Source of the DNA: an uncultured Alphaproteobacteria bacterium
GTDB lineage: Bacteria; Pseudomonadota; Alphaproteobacteria; Caulobacterales; Caulobacteraceae
Assembly (NCBI GenBank): GCA_903909375.1
Contig: CAIVVM010000059.1
Coordinates: 1 to 62,363 of the forward strand
DNA length: 62,363 bases
Direction: 5' to 3'
Positions 34,274 to 41,821 of the stretch are shown in pieces. The notes below the pieces were generated by a model. That model was given only the letters and a program-made list of their open reading frames with translations, was not told the origin of the DNA and ran no database searches. Made by a program: the position numbers and the translations under genes. Numbering within the stretch: the stretch's first letter is position 1; each line of letters opens with the position of its first letter.

Positions 34274-35022
34274 TGGCCTTCGCCGACTATCCAAGCCTCC
34301 GGGGGCGGGTGGTCTTTGTGACCGGCGGCGCCTCAGGGATTGGCGCCGCGTTCGTCGAGCAGTTCCACGCCCAGGGCGCCAGGGTCGCCTTTGTGGACCG
34401 CCAGGCCGAAGCCGGGGAGGCGCTGGCCGCCGTCTTGCCCGGAAGCTGGTTCGCGCCCTGCGACGTCACCGATGGCGATGCCCTGAGGACCGCGATCCTG
34501 GCGGCGGCCGATGCTCTGGGGCCGGTCACCGTCCTGATCAACAATGTCGCTGACGATACCCGCAGCAAGGCCGCCGAAACCTCCGCCGAGGCCTGGCGGG
34601 CCGGACTTGCCGTGAACCTCGATCCCGTGTTCGCCGCCGCGACGGCGGTCCAGCCGATGATGCGCCACGCCGGCGGGGGCTCGATCATCAATGTCAGTTC
34701 GATCAACGCCCTCTGGGGGCCGGCCGAGATGCCGGCCTATGTGGCGGCCAAGGGCGCCATCAACGCCCTGACCAAGAGCCTGGCGCGCGAATGGGGCCCG
34801 GACCGGATCCGCGTCAACGCCCTGTCGCCCGGTTGGGTGGTGACGCCCCGCCAGCTGGAGCTCTGGCTGACCCCGGAGGCAGAGGCCGACTGGGCGCGGC
34901 AGGTGGCGCTGAAGGACCGGATCCAGCCTGAGGATATAGCGCGTGCGGCGCTGTTTCTGGCCGCTGACGACAGTCGTATGATGACCGGGCAGAATCTGGT
35001 CGTGGACGCAGGGCGCACATGA
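34273..35022 (+). CDS. SDR-family dehydrogenase (putative galactose 1-dehydrogenase)
   Basis: 249 residues. Classical SDR: GGASGIG at residues 16-22 for NAD(P), NNVADD (NNAG position) near 92, Ser in NVSSINALWG near 143, and Tyr-x-x-x-Lys in YVAAKGAINAL (about 156-160). The final WSP-like SPGWVVTPRQ and DAGRT are typical. It overlaps the dehydratase stop by one base and the kinase start by four, so it belongs to the De Ley-Doudoroff operon, where D-galactose 1-dehydrogenase is the missing activity. An alternative is a 2-keto-3-deoxy-acid dehydrogenase. Confidence 0.8.
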   Translation: MAFADYPSLRGRVVFVTGGASGIGAAFVEQFHAQGARVAFVDRQAEAGEALAAVLPGSWFAPCDVTDGDALRTAILAAADALGPVTVLINNVADDTRSKAAETSAEAWRAGLAVNLDPVFAAATAVQPMMRHAGGGSIINVSSINALWGPAEMPAYVAAKGAINALTKSLAREWGPDRIRVNALSPGWVVTPRQLELWLTPEAEADWARQVALKDRIQPEDIARAALFLAADDSRMMTGQNLVVDAGRT

Positions 35023-35933
35023 CGGCTGCCACTCTGCTCGCCTGCGACTGGGGCACCACCAATCTACGGGCCTGGACGCTGGATACGTCAGGTGCGGTAG
35101 TGGCCGGGCGTGAATTTCCGTTCGGGGTCTCGAAACTGGCCCCCGGCGAGGCGCAGAAACGGTTTGCGGACGATGTCCGCCCGGGGCTCGGCGCGGAAAC
35201 CCTGCCGGCCATCCTCTGTGGCATGGTCGGGTCGAACCTGGGCTGGAGGCTCGCGCCCTATGCCGACTGCCCGGTCAATCTGGCGGATCTGGCAATGCAT
35301 CTGGTCCAGCCCTCAGGCGCGCCGAATGTGCGGATCATTCCTGGCGTTCGCTCCCGGGGCTTCAACGGCCAGGGCGACGTTATGCGCGGGGAGGAGACAC
35401 AGCTGTTCGGCTGGCTCGCGGCCCACCCCGAGCGCGCCCGGGGTCGACACCTGGTCTGTCACCCCGGAACCCATACCAAGTGGATGTTGGTCGAAGACGG
35501 CCGCCTGACCGCCTTTGTCACGGCCATGACCGGCGAGCTGTTCGCGGTGCTGGGTGCGCACAGCGTGCTCCGCAGTGATGTCCCGCCGGACGACTTCGAC
35601 GCCTTCGATCAGGGGGTCGCGGCGGCGGGCGATGGTAGCGGGCTGGCCGCCCGCCTGTTCACGGCCCGCGCGCGCGTGGTGGGGCTGGGCGCATCGGCTG
35701 ACAGCGCCTCCAGCTATCTCTCCGGCCTGCTGATCGGCGCAGATGTCGCCGCAACACCAGGACTGTTGGGAACTGGCGCTTTCGACTCCATGGCCCTTTT
35801 GGGCGATGCCCGGCTCTGCGGCCTCTACGACCGCGCGCTCAGGGCCAGGGGCCATGCCACAGAGATATTCGATGGCGAGACGGCGGCCGTGGCCGGCCTC
35901 TTTGCCCTTCACAACATGGGGCAGCGCACATGA
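35019..35933 (+). CDS. dgoK: 2-dehydro-3-deoxygalactonokinase
   Basis: 304 residues with the ATP-binding ASKHA-type start LLACDWGTTNLRAWTLD (about residues 5-21), LCGMVGSNLGW near 67 and HPGTHTKWMLVEDG near 149, all of which are characteristic of DgoK. It phosphorylates 2-keto-3-deoxygalactonate at O6 in the cytoplasm. The start overlaps the SDR stop by 4 bases and the stop overlaps the aldolase start by 4 bases, so the three genes are translationally coupled. This gene is the strongest marker for a galactonate route. Confidence 0.92.
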   Translation: MTAATLLACDWGTTNLRAWTLDTSGAVVAGREFPFGVSKLAPGEAQKRFADDVRPGLGAETLPAILCGMVGSNLGWRLAPYADCPVNLADLAMHLVQPSGAPNVRIIPGVRSRGFNGQGDVMRGEETQLFGWLAAHPERARGRHLVCHPGTHTKWMLVEDGRLTAFVTAMTGELFAVLGAHSVLRSDVPPDDFDAFDQGVAAAGDGSGLAARLFTARARVVGLGASADSASSYLSGLLIGADVAATPGLLGTGAFDSMALLGDARLCGLYDRALRARGHATEIFDGETAAVAGLFALHNMGQRT

Positions 35934-36544
35934 CGCTCGACGGCGCTCTGATGGACTGTCCGGTCATTGCGATCCTGCGGGGGATCAAGCCGGACGAGGC
36001 CCTGGCCCACGTTCAGGCGATCCATGACGCGGGGATCCGTGTGGTCGAGGTTCCGCTGAACTCTCCGGATCCGCTGGAATCGATCGCCCGCCTCGCCCGG
36101 GCCTTCGGCGATCGTATGGTGGTGGGCGCGGGCACGGTGCTCACCGAGGCCCAGGTAGATTCAGTGCATGCCGCGGGCGGCAAGTTGATCGTCTCGCCGA
36201 ATGTGGATGTGGGCGTGATCCGGCGGACAGTCGCGCTCGGCCTGTGTTCCGCGCCGGGCTTCGCCACCGCCAGCGAGGCGTTCAGCGCAATCCACGCTGG
36301 CGCACAGCATCTGAAACTGTTCCCGGCGACCACCTATGGGCCCGGCCACTTGAAGCAGCTTCAGGCCGTGTTGCCGTCAGATGTCACTGTGGTGGCGGTG
36401 GGCGGTGTTGGCGCAACCAACATGAGCGAATGGCGCATGGCGGGCGCAAAGGCCTTCGGCATCGGCGGCGAACTCTATCGACCCGGGCAGAGCGTGATCG
36501 AAACCTCCGGGCGAGCGGCGAAGGTCGTCGCCGCAGCGGCCTGA
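35930..36544 (+). CDS. dgoA: 2-dehydro-3-deoxy-6-phosphogalactonate aldolase
   Basis: 204 residues, a single (beta/alpha)8 class I KDPG/KDPGal aldolase. Glu in RVVEVPLNSPDPLESI (about residues 37-52), the Arg-less GAGTVLTEAQVD near 68 and the Schiff-base Lys in AQHLKLFPATTYGPGH (about 126) match DgoA rather than Eda (LNSPDP and TTYGPGHLK are the KDPGal form). It cleaves to pyruvate and glyceraldehyde-3-phosphate, completing the pathway. It is followed after 7 bases by the convergent acyl-CoA dehydrogenase gene. Confidence 0.92.
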   Translation: MTLDGALMDCPVIAILRGIKPDEALAHVQAIHDAGIRVVEVPLNSPDPLESIARLARAFGDRMVVGAGTVLTEAQVDSVHAAGGKLIVSPNVDVGVIRRTVALGLCSAPGFATASEAFSAIHAGAQHLKLFPATTYGPGHLKQLQAVLPSDVTVVAVGGVGATNMSEWRMAGAKAFGIGGELYRPGQSVIETSGRAAKVVAAAA

Positions 36545-36551
36545 CAGGTTA

Positions 36552-37631
36552 TCAGCCCGACAACACCATCTGCGCCGCCTCCTCCCGAACCCGCTGCGGG
36601 CCGCCCAGCATCTGACGGTTGAAGCCGATCCGCTTGAACCAGTAGTGCAGGCCCACCAGGTCGGTGAACCCCATGCCGCCGTGCACTTCGGTGGCTGTGC
36701 GCGCCACCATCGTGCCCACCTCGGCCAGATGCGCCTTGGCATGGCAGGCGGTAAGCGAGGCTTCGCCGGGCAGGGCGCCCAGGGCGTGGCCGGCATACCA
36801 GACCAGCGCGCGGCACGGCTCCAGCCCCGCTGCCATCTCGGCGCACATGTGCTTCACCGCCTGGAACGATCCGATCGGGCGGCCAAACTGCTTGCGATCG
36901 GCGGCATAGGCCACCGCGCGGTCCAGCATCTCCTGCGCCGCGCCCAGGGTGTCGGCGGCGTACATCACCCGTCCAGCGTCGATCAGGTCACGGATGAGGG
37001 CAGGGTTGGCGCCCTCCAGTGGCTCGGCGGCGACGCCGTCAAGGCGCAGTTCACCGGTGGGCCGCGTCACGTCGATGGTGTTCAGCCGTGTCCGGGTCAG
37101 TCCCGCCGCATCGGCGGCGATCAGATGCAATCCGCCCTGCCGGTCAGCGATCACATAGATGTCGGCTTCATGGTCGATCACGAACAGGGCTCGGCCGTGG
37201 AGGCGCCCGTCCCGAGCTTCGACGGCGGCATCCTCGCGGGCGCCGGCGTGTTCCGAAAGGGCGACCCCGGCCGTGACCGAACCCGCCGCCAGGCGGGGCA
37301 GCCAGTGGTCGCGCTGGCTGCGACTGCCCGCGCGCTGGAGGGCCATCGGCGCCAGAACCGCTGCGCCTATGAAGGCCGTCGGCGCGACGTGCCGGCCCAG
37401 CACCTCGGCCACAAGGGCGGCGTCCAGCAGCGTAAGGCCGCTGCCCCCATGCTCCTCGGCCACAAGCAGCCCGGTGACCCCCAGCTGGGCGAGGCCCGTG
37501 GCCAGATCGACTGCCCGGGCCTCGCCCCCGGCGGCAAAGGCGCGCGCGCGCTCCAGCCCGCCTGCCTCGGCAAGGAACCGGTGAACGGTGTCCTGCAGCA
37601 TGGCCTGTTCGTCGGAGAGATCGAATTGCAT
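36552..37631 (-). CDS. Acyl-CoA dehydrogenase, smaller subunit of an ACAD pair (FadE28/ChsE1-like)
   Basis: 359 residues from ATG 37631. Domains: N-terminal helices (MQFDLSDEQAMLQDTVHRFL), a short middle beta domain with a degenerate flavin/substrate loop (ALSEHAGAREDAAVEARDG), then the C-terminal helical domain with RKQFGRPIGSFQAVKH and EVHGGMGFTDLVGLHYWFKR. The gene lies 7 bases after a full-length ACAD gene. This short-plus-long arrangement is that of heterotetrameric ACADs such as ChsE1-ChsE2, in which the short subunit has lost part of the flavin site. The natural substrate may be a bulky or steroid-like acyl-CoA. Confidence 0.8.
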   Translation of the reverse strand: MQFDLSDEQAMLQDTVHRFLAEAGGLERARAFAAGGEARAVDLATGLAQLGVTGLLVAEEHGGSGLTLLDAALVAEVLGRHVAPTAFIGAAVLAPMALQRAGSRSQRDHWLPRLAAGSVTAGVALSEHAGAREDAAVEARDGRLHGRALFVIDHEADIYVIADRQGGLHLIAADAAGLTRTRLNTIDVTRPTGELRLDGVAAEPLEGANPALIRDLIDAGRVMYAADTLGAAQEMLDRAVAYAADRKQFGRPIGSFQAVKHMCAEMAAGLEPCRALVWYAGHALGALPGEASLTACHAKAHLAEVGTMVARTATEVHGGMGFTDLVGLHYWFKRIGFNRQMLGGPQRVREEAAQMVLSG

Positions 37632-37638
37632 GGCGGCC

Positions 37639-38817
37639 TCAGGTGCTGACGGTCTTGGGTTCGCGGGGCATTCCCAGCCCGCGCTCGGCAATGATGTTCT
37701 TCTGGATCTGGGAGGTGCCGCCGCCGATGATCAGCCCCAGGAAGAACATGTAGTCGCGCTGCCAGCTACCCTGCGTCCGCAGCTGCGGCGAGCCTGTATA
37801 GAGCAGGCCGAATTCCCCCATCACATCGATGGCCAACGCCTCAAGCTCATGCCGCAGTTCCGTGCCCTGAAGTTTGACCACCATGCCCGCCAGGCTGGCC
37901 GGGGTCTTGTTCACCGCCGCCGACAGCAGGCGTAGGTCGTTGCAGCGCATGGCCAGCACCCGACCGTGGACCTGCATCAGCCGGTCGCGGAACACCGGGT
38001 CATCGATAGCCCTGCGGCCGTCCACCGTCTCGGTCTTCATCAGCTCACTCAGTGTGTTCAGCCGCGACAGCATGGTGTTGGGGTCAGCCAGCGACCCGCG
38101 CTCATGCTTGAGGATCGCGTTGGCCACCTTCCAGCCTTCGCCGCGTCGCCCCACGATCTGGTGCTTCGGTACGCGCACGTCTGTGAAAAAGACCTCGTTG
38201 AAGTTGGCCACGCCGGTCATGTCCACCAGCGGCCGGACCTCGATCCCGGGCGTTTTCATGGAGAACAGCAGGAAACTGATCCCCTCGTGCTTCGCCGCCT
38301 CCGGCTCGGTCCGCACAAGACAGAATATCCAGTCGGCGAGGTGCGCCGTGCTCGTCCAGATTTTCTGGCCGCTTACGACCCAGTCGTCGCCGTCGAGCAC
38401 CGCCTTGGTGCGCAGGCTGGCCAGATCGCTGCCGGCGTCAGGCTCCGAGTATCCCTGGCACCACAGCAGATCACCGCTGAGGGTCGGGCCGATGAACTGC
38501 CGCTTCTGATCCTCCGATCCCATCTCCAGCAGAGTAGGGACCAGCATCGATATCCCCTGGCCGCCCATGCCGGGCGACGTCTGGGCGCGCGCGAACTCCT
38601 CGGCGATGATGCGCGACTTAAGGATGTCCGGCTCTGCGCCATAGCCACCGTAGTCACGTGGAATCGTTCTGGCCGCATAGCCGTGCGCGATGAGCAGCTT
38701 CTGCCATGCCTTGGCGTCGCCCTTGCCGGCACGGGGCGCGGCGTCAGCATGTTCGCGCAGGAAGGCGACCACCTCGCTCCGGAAGGCTTCGTGCTCCTGA
38801 CTGTAAGATAGATCCAT
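37639..38817 (-). CDS. Acyl-CoA dehydrogenase, larger subunit (FadE29/ChsE2-like)
   Basis: 392 residues from ATG 38817 (GGAGA 5-6 bases upstream); an open frame extending to 39492 is not coding there, because it opposes thrB. Motifs: WCQGYSEPDAGSDLASL near 130, QKIWTSTAHLADWIF, KHERGSLADPNTML and the C-terminal GGTSQIQKNIIAERGLG with the conserved Gln-Ile-x-x-Asn-Ile segment. Divergent from thrB with 102 bases between. Likely forms a complex with the smaller downstream ACAD. Both resemble the ACAD encoded at 19624-20799, which hints at a shared aglycone or side-chain oxidation pathway. Confidence 0.85.
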   Translation of the reverse strand: MDLSYSQEHEAFRSEVVAFLREHADAAPRAGKGDAKAWQKLLIAHGYAARTIPRDYGGYGAEPDILKSRIIAEEFARAQTSPGMGGQGISMLVPTLLEMGSEDQKRQFIGPTLSGDLLWCQGYSEPDAGSDLASLRTKAVLDGDDWVVSGQKIWTSTAHLADWIFCLVRTEPEAAKHEGISFLLFSMKTPGIEVRPLVDMTGVANFNEVFFTDVRVPKHQIVGRRGEGWKVANAILKHERGSLADPNTMLSRLNTLSELMKTETVDGRRAIDDPVFRDRLMQVHGRVLAMRCNDLRLLSAAVNKTPASLAGMVVKLQGTELRHELEALAIDVMGEFGLLYTGSPQLRTQGSWQRDYMFFLGLIIGGGTSQIQKNIIAERGLGMPREPKTVST

Positions 38818-38919
38818 AGGGTCTCCGATGCGCGCCCAGTCTGTGCGGAGCGCTGGCCCGGAGTCCAGCCCGATTGACCAGACCCTTGACCGACGCGGCC
38901 ACCTCGCCCATCGGAAACC

Positions 38920-39885
38920 ATGGCGGTTTATACAGACATCACCGACGAGGATCTGGCGGGCCTGCTGGCCGATTACGATCTGGGCGCAGCCCTTTCGTTC
39001 AAGGGTATTGTGGAGGGGATCCAGAATTCCAACTTCCTGCTGGAGACCGAAACAGGGCGCTATTTCCTGACGGTCTATGAGCGTGGCGTCCAGGCCGAGG
39101 ACCTGCCCTATTTTCTCGGGTTGACCCGGTGGCTTTCCGAGCACGGGTTTCCATGCGCCACACCGATCGTCGACCGGCAGGACAGAATGCTGAAGACCAT
39201 GCGCGGCAAGCCCTGCGCGCTGGTGTCCTATCTGCTGGGCCTTTCGGTGCGCAGGCCTGGCGTGGCCCACTGTCGGGAAGCCGGCGAGAGCCTGGCGGCG
39301 CTGCACCTGGCTGGCGCCGGGTTCCCGATGCACCGCGAAAATGATCTGGGCCAGGCGGCGTGGGCCGGACTGTTCGCGCCGCTCAGGGACGCCGCGGAGG
39401 GACTGAAGCCCGGTCTGGCCGCCACCATCGAGGCCGATCTGGGTTTGCTGGCCGCGCGCTGGCCAGCGGATCTGCCGCAGGGCGTGATCCATGCAGACTA
39501 TTTCCCCGACAATGTCTTCTTTCAGGGGGGCAAGTTCGCTGCGGCCTTCGACTTCTATTTCGCCTGCAATGATGCGCTGGCCTATGACGTGGCGGTGGCG
39601 CTGAACGCCTGGTGTTTCGAGCCGGACGGCAGCTTCAACATCACCTCAGCGCGGGCGCTTCTGGCGGGGTACGAGGGGCGTCGGCCCTTGAGCAAGGCTG
39701 AACGGGCCGCTCTGCCGATCCTGGCGCATGGGGCGGCGATGCGGTTCTTCCTGACGCGACTGTATGACTGGGGCACGACGCCCGCCGGCGCCCTGGTGCG
39801 GCCCAAGGACCCGCTGGAGTATGAACGCAAACTGGCGGTGCACCGGTCGTCTCCGGATCTGGTGCTGTTCGGGACCGGTGCATGA
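38920..39885 (+). CDS. thrB: Homoserine kinase, ThrB type II (aminoglycoside phosphotransferase fold)
   Basis: 321 residues with the APH-like kinase fold: an N-lobe with [22 protein letters not shown] (about residues 34-55) and the catalytic loop [13 protein letters not shown] near 190, with Asp and Asn, followed by FDFYFAC (magnesium-binding Asp). The start [21 protein letters not shown] is characteristic of alphaproteobacterial ThrB. It phosphorylates homoserine in threonine synthesis. It overlaps rnhA by 4 bases, an arrangement widely seen in alphaproteobacteria. Confidence 0.93.
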   Translation: MAVYTDITDEDLAGLLADYDLGAALSFKGIVEGIQNSNFLLETETGRYFLTVYERGVQAEDLPYFLGLTRWLSEHGFPCATPIVDRQDRMLKTMRGKPCALVSYLLGLSVRRPGVAHCREAGESLAALHLAGAGFPMHRENDLGQAAWAGLFAPLRDAAEGLKPGLAATIEADLGLLAARWPADLPQGVIHADYFPDNVFFQGGKFAAAFDFYFACNDALAYDVAVALNAWCFEPDGSFNITSARALLAGYEGRRPLSKAERAALPILAHGAAMRFFLTRLYDWGTTPAGALVRPKDPLEYERKLAVHRSSPDLVLFGTGA

Positions 39886-40334
39886 CCCCCGGGGTGGTGA
39901 TCTACACAGACGGCGCCTGTTCGGGGAATCCGGGGCCGGGCGGTTGGGGCGCCATCCTCATGTTTGGCGAAAAGACGAAGGAAATCTGCGGCGGTGAACC
40001 CGACACCACCAACAATCGCATGGAGTTGATGGCGGCTATCCAGGCGCTGGAAACCCTGACCCGACCCTGCCAGGTCGAGCTGCATACCGATAGCCAGTAC
40101 GTCATGAAGGGTATCTCGGAGTGGATCCACAACTGGAAGCGCCGGGGATGGCGAACGGCGGACAACAAGCCGGTGAAGAACGACGACCTCTGGCGGCGTC
40201 TTGACGAAGCGCGGTCTCGTCACAATGTGCAGTGGCGCTGGGTAAAGGGCCACGCTGGCCACGAGCACAATGAGCGTGCTGACGCTCTGGCGGGGCAGGG
40301 TCTGAAGGACGCTCTTGAGGTCGTGTCGCGCTAA
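39882..40334 (+). CDS. rnhA: Ribonuclease HI
   Basis: 150 residues. The catalytic carboxylates are all present: Asp in [17 protein letters not shown] (residue 10), Glu in NNRMELMA (48), Asp in LHTDSQYV (69) and the fourth in NERADALA (133), with the conserved His loop KGHAGHEHN (about 124). It removes RNA from RNA:DNA hybrids in the cytoplasm. The start ATG overlaps thrB's TGA. Compare the catalytic-residue-poor relative encoded at 41361-41813. Confidence 0.96.
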   Translation: MTPGVVIYTDGACSGNPGPGGWGAILMFGEKTKEICGGEPDTTNNRMELMAAIQALETLTRPCQVELHTDSQYVMKGISEWIHNWKRRGWRTADNKPVKNDDLWRRLDEARSRHNVQWRWVKGHAGHEHNERADALAGQGLKDALEVVSR

Positions 40335-40336
40335 AC

Positions 40337-40370
40337 ATTCGACATTGAATTATCTCGTTCGATGACGAAT
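40337..40370. promoter_or_regulatory. Imperfect palindrome, candidate MarR operator
   Basis: ATTCGACATTGAAT (40337-40350) and GTTCGATGACGAAT (40357-40370) are inverted copies matching at 11 of 14 positions with a 6-base spacer. It lies between rnhA and the MarR-type gene, directly ahead of the latter's ribosome-binding site, as expected for autorepression. Confidence 0.45.
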
Positions 40371-40408
40371 TGTCAGGCGTCCCAAGCAGAGGATTCGGCG
40401 GAGGGCGC

Positions 40409-40855
40409 ATGGCTGCGGTGATTGAGGACCATCCCGAGGTCCAGGTGTTTGACGAGATCAGCCTGATCGAGCACGGCGTGCGGATGTCGATCACCCGTAG
40501 TTTGCCGGTGGGCCTGACCTACCCGCAGTATGAAGTGCTGAACCTGATCGCCCGACGCGGCGAGGATCTGACGCCTGCGATGATCGCCACCGCCCTGAAG
40601 ATGACGCCCGGCGCCATCACCAACACCCTGCAGCGGTTGGAAGCCACGCAACTGATCTTGGTGGAGGCCTGTGAAACAGATCGCCGCAAGAAGCGCGTCC
40701 GGTTGACCCCCGGTGGTCGCGAGGCCTACGCCCGCTCAATGGCGGCGATCCGACCCAAGGTGGAAAAGCTGCGGGAAGGCTTTACCCAGAAGGAGTTCCG
40801 CGAGGCCCTGCCGTTCCTGCGGGCGCTCCGTGTCTGGATGAGCGAACTGGCCTGA
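40409..40855 (+). CDS. MarR-family transcriptional regulator
   Basis: 148 residues from ATG 40409 (GGAGG upstream). The winged helix-turn-helix is clear: YPQYEVLNLIARRGEDLTPAMIATALKMTPGAITNTLQRLEATQLI, then the wing ETDRRKKRVRLTPGGREAY. The target and ligand are unknown. The upstream palindrome (40337-40370) is the probable autoregulatory site. It is convergent with the following hypothetical gene. Confidence 0.9.
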   Translation: MAAVIEDHPEVQVFDEISLIEHGVRMSITRSLPVGLTYPQYEVLNLIARRGEDLTPAMIATALKMTPGAITNTLQRLEATQLILVEACETDRRKKRVRLTPGGREAYARSMAAIRPKVEKLREGFTQKEFREALPFLRALRVWMSELA

Positions 40856-40864
40856 GCGAACCGG

Positions 40865-41254
40865 TCAGGCCGGATCGGGCGCGACGTAGGTCAGATAGCC
40901 CCGCTCCACCATCCGTCGTAGTCCATCGTAGACCCCGGCCAATTCCTCATAACCTTTGCGGAGTTCGGCCAGCGCGGCGATCTGGCCGGGCGTGGGATAG
41001 GGTTCAGCCTCGGCCAACGCCAGTCCCGCCGCCACCCATCGCGTCCGCGCCAGCGCGGTCGCCGAGGCCAGGCTCTGGAGTTTTGCAGTATCCACGCTGG
41101 CCAGCGTGGCGTTCAGCACCTTGCGGTTGGCGGAATAGGCTGTGTAGTCGATCTGCTCCAGATGCCCGCGTAGCTGACGCTGGACCTTGGGATCGACATT
41201 GTCGTCGGGCTCGAAGTGATCGCTTGCGCGCCTCGCGGGCATGATCCGGCTCAT
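40865..41254 (-). CDS. Hypothetical protein, helical, ~129 residues
   Basis: No known family was recognised. From ATG 41254 the protein begins SRIMPARRASDHFEPDDN, then has predominantly helical Ala/Leu/Arg-rich sequence (VQRQLRGHLEQIDYTAYSANRKVLNATLASVDTAKLQSLA) with no signal or membrane segment. A longer frame to 41323 lacks support; ATG 41242 is another possible start. Codon usage matches the neighbours. It is convergent with the MarR gene, 9 bases apart. Confidence 0.65.
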   Translation of the reverse strand: MSRIMPARRASDHFEPDDNVDPKVQRQLRGHLEQIDYTAYSANRKVLNATLASVDTAKLQSLASATALARTRWVAAGLALAEAEPYPTPGQIAALAELRKGYEELAGVYDGLRRMVERGYLTYVAPDPA

Positions 41255-41360
41255 CGGCGGTCTCGTTCTTTGGCGACCCTGACAGGTCCAGGAAGAAATC
41301 CTGTGCCGCAAAATGAATAACAAACCTTTGGGGTTGGAGGCGGGGGGCGGCTGGCGCGCC

Positions 41361-41813
41361 CTACAAACCCCTCACCTTCGCCAGATTGGTCTTCGGAATC
41401 GCCGCCGAGAAGGCGCCGCCCGTCTTGGCCTTCTCTGACGCCATGTTGGCCCAGGCGACGGCGAAGCCATAGGGCGTGATAGCGTCCGGATCGCCGACCG
41501 AGAGCGTCCAGGCACGCCCGGTCAAAGCCTTGGCGAGCATAGCCCTCAGGTCGAGGTCTTCGGTCGGCGGGTCAGCCGGGGGCCTCAGCAGGGTCTGAAG
41601 GATCAGGGCGTCGGTTCGGGGCGCCACAACCGAGAAGGCCTCGCCCGCCGGCAAATCCTTCAACGCCGCAGCAAACCCGCTCAGCGTGGTCCGGGGCCGG
41701 GTGGTGCGGCGGTCACCGCCCGCCACGCCGGAAACCTCCGTCCCGGCGCGAACGAACGCCCAGCCGCCGTTGAGGTGGGCCGCATCATGCGCCGCCGCGA
41801 TCCAGATCCGCAT
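41361..41813 (-). CDS. RNase H-like protein lacking most catalytic residues (putative pseudoenzyme)
   Basis: 150 residues from ATG 41813; TTG 41825 is rejected because AGAAGGA directly abuts it. No family is annotated with certainty, but alignment by eye with RnhA (39882-40334) is striking over residues 1-75: GGWAFV...G...GG...TT.PR..L..FAAAL..L, then VVAPRTDALI against [10 protein letters not shown]. Relative to RnhA the first Asp is Ala, the Glu is Thr, only the TD Asp survives, and the last Asp is apparently replaced (WANMAS). The length equals that of RnhA. It lies between the M20 peptidase gene (9 bases downstream of its stop) and a hypothetical gene. Function unknown. Confidence 0.65.
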   Translation of the reverse strand: MRIWIAAAHDAAHLNGGWAFVRAGTEVSGVAGGDRRTTRPRTTLSGFAAALKDLPAGEAFSVVAPRTDALILQTLLRPPADPPTEDLDLRAMLAKALTGRAWTLSVGDPDAITPYGFAVAWANMASEKAKTGGAFSAAIPKTNLAKVRGL

Positions 41814-41821
41814 GGGTCGTT

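Noticed and set aside
37639..39492. Extended minus-strand ACAD frame of 617 codons
   Set aside because: The first 225 codons lie antisense to thrB and are not ACAD-like; ATG 38817 with GGAGA is the proper start.
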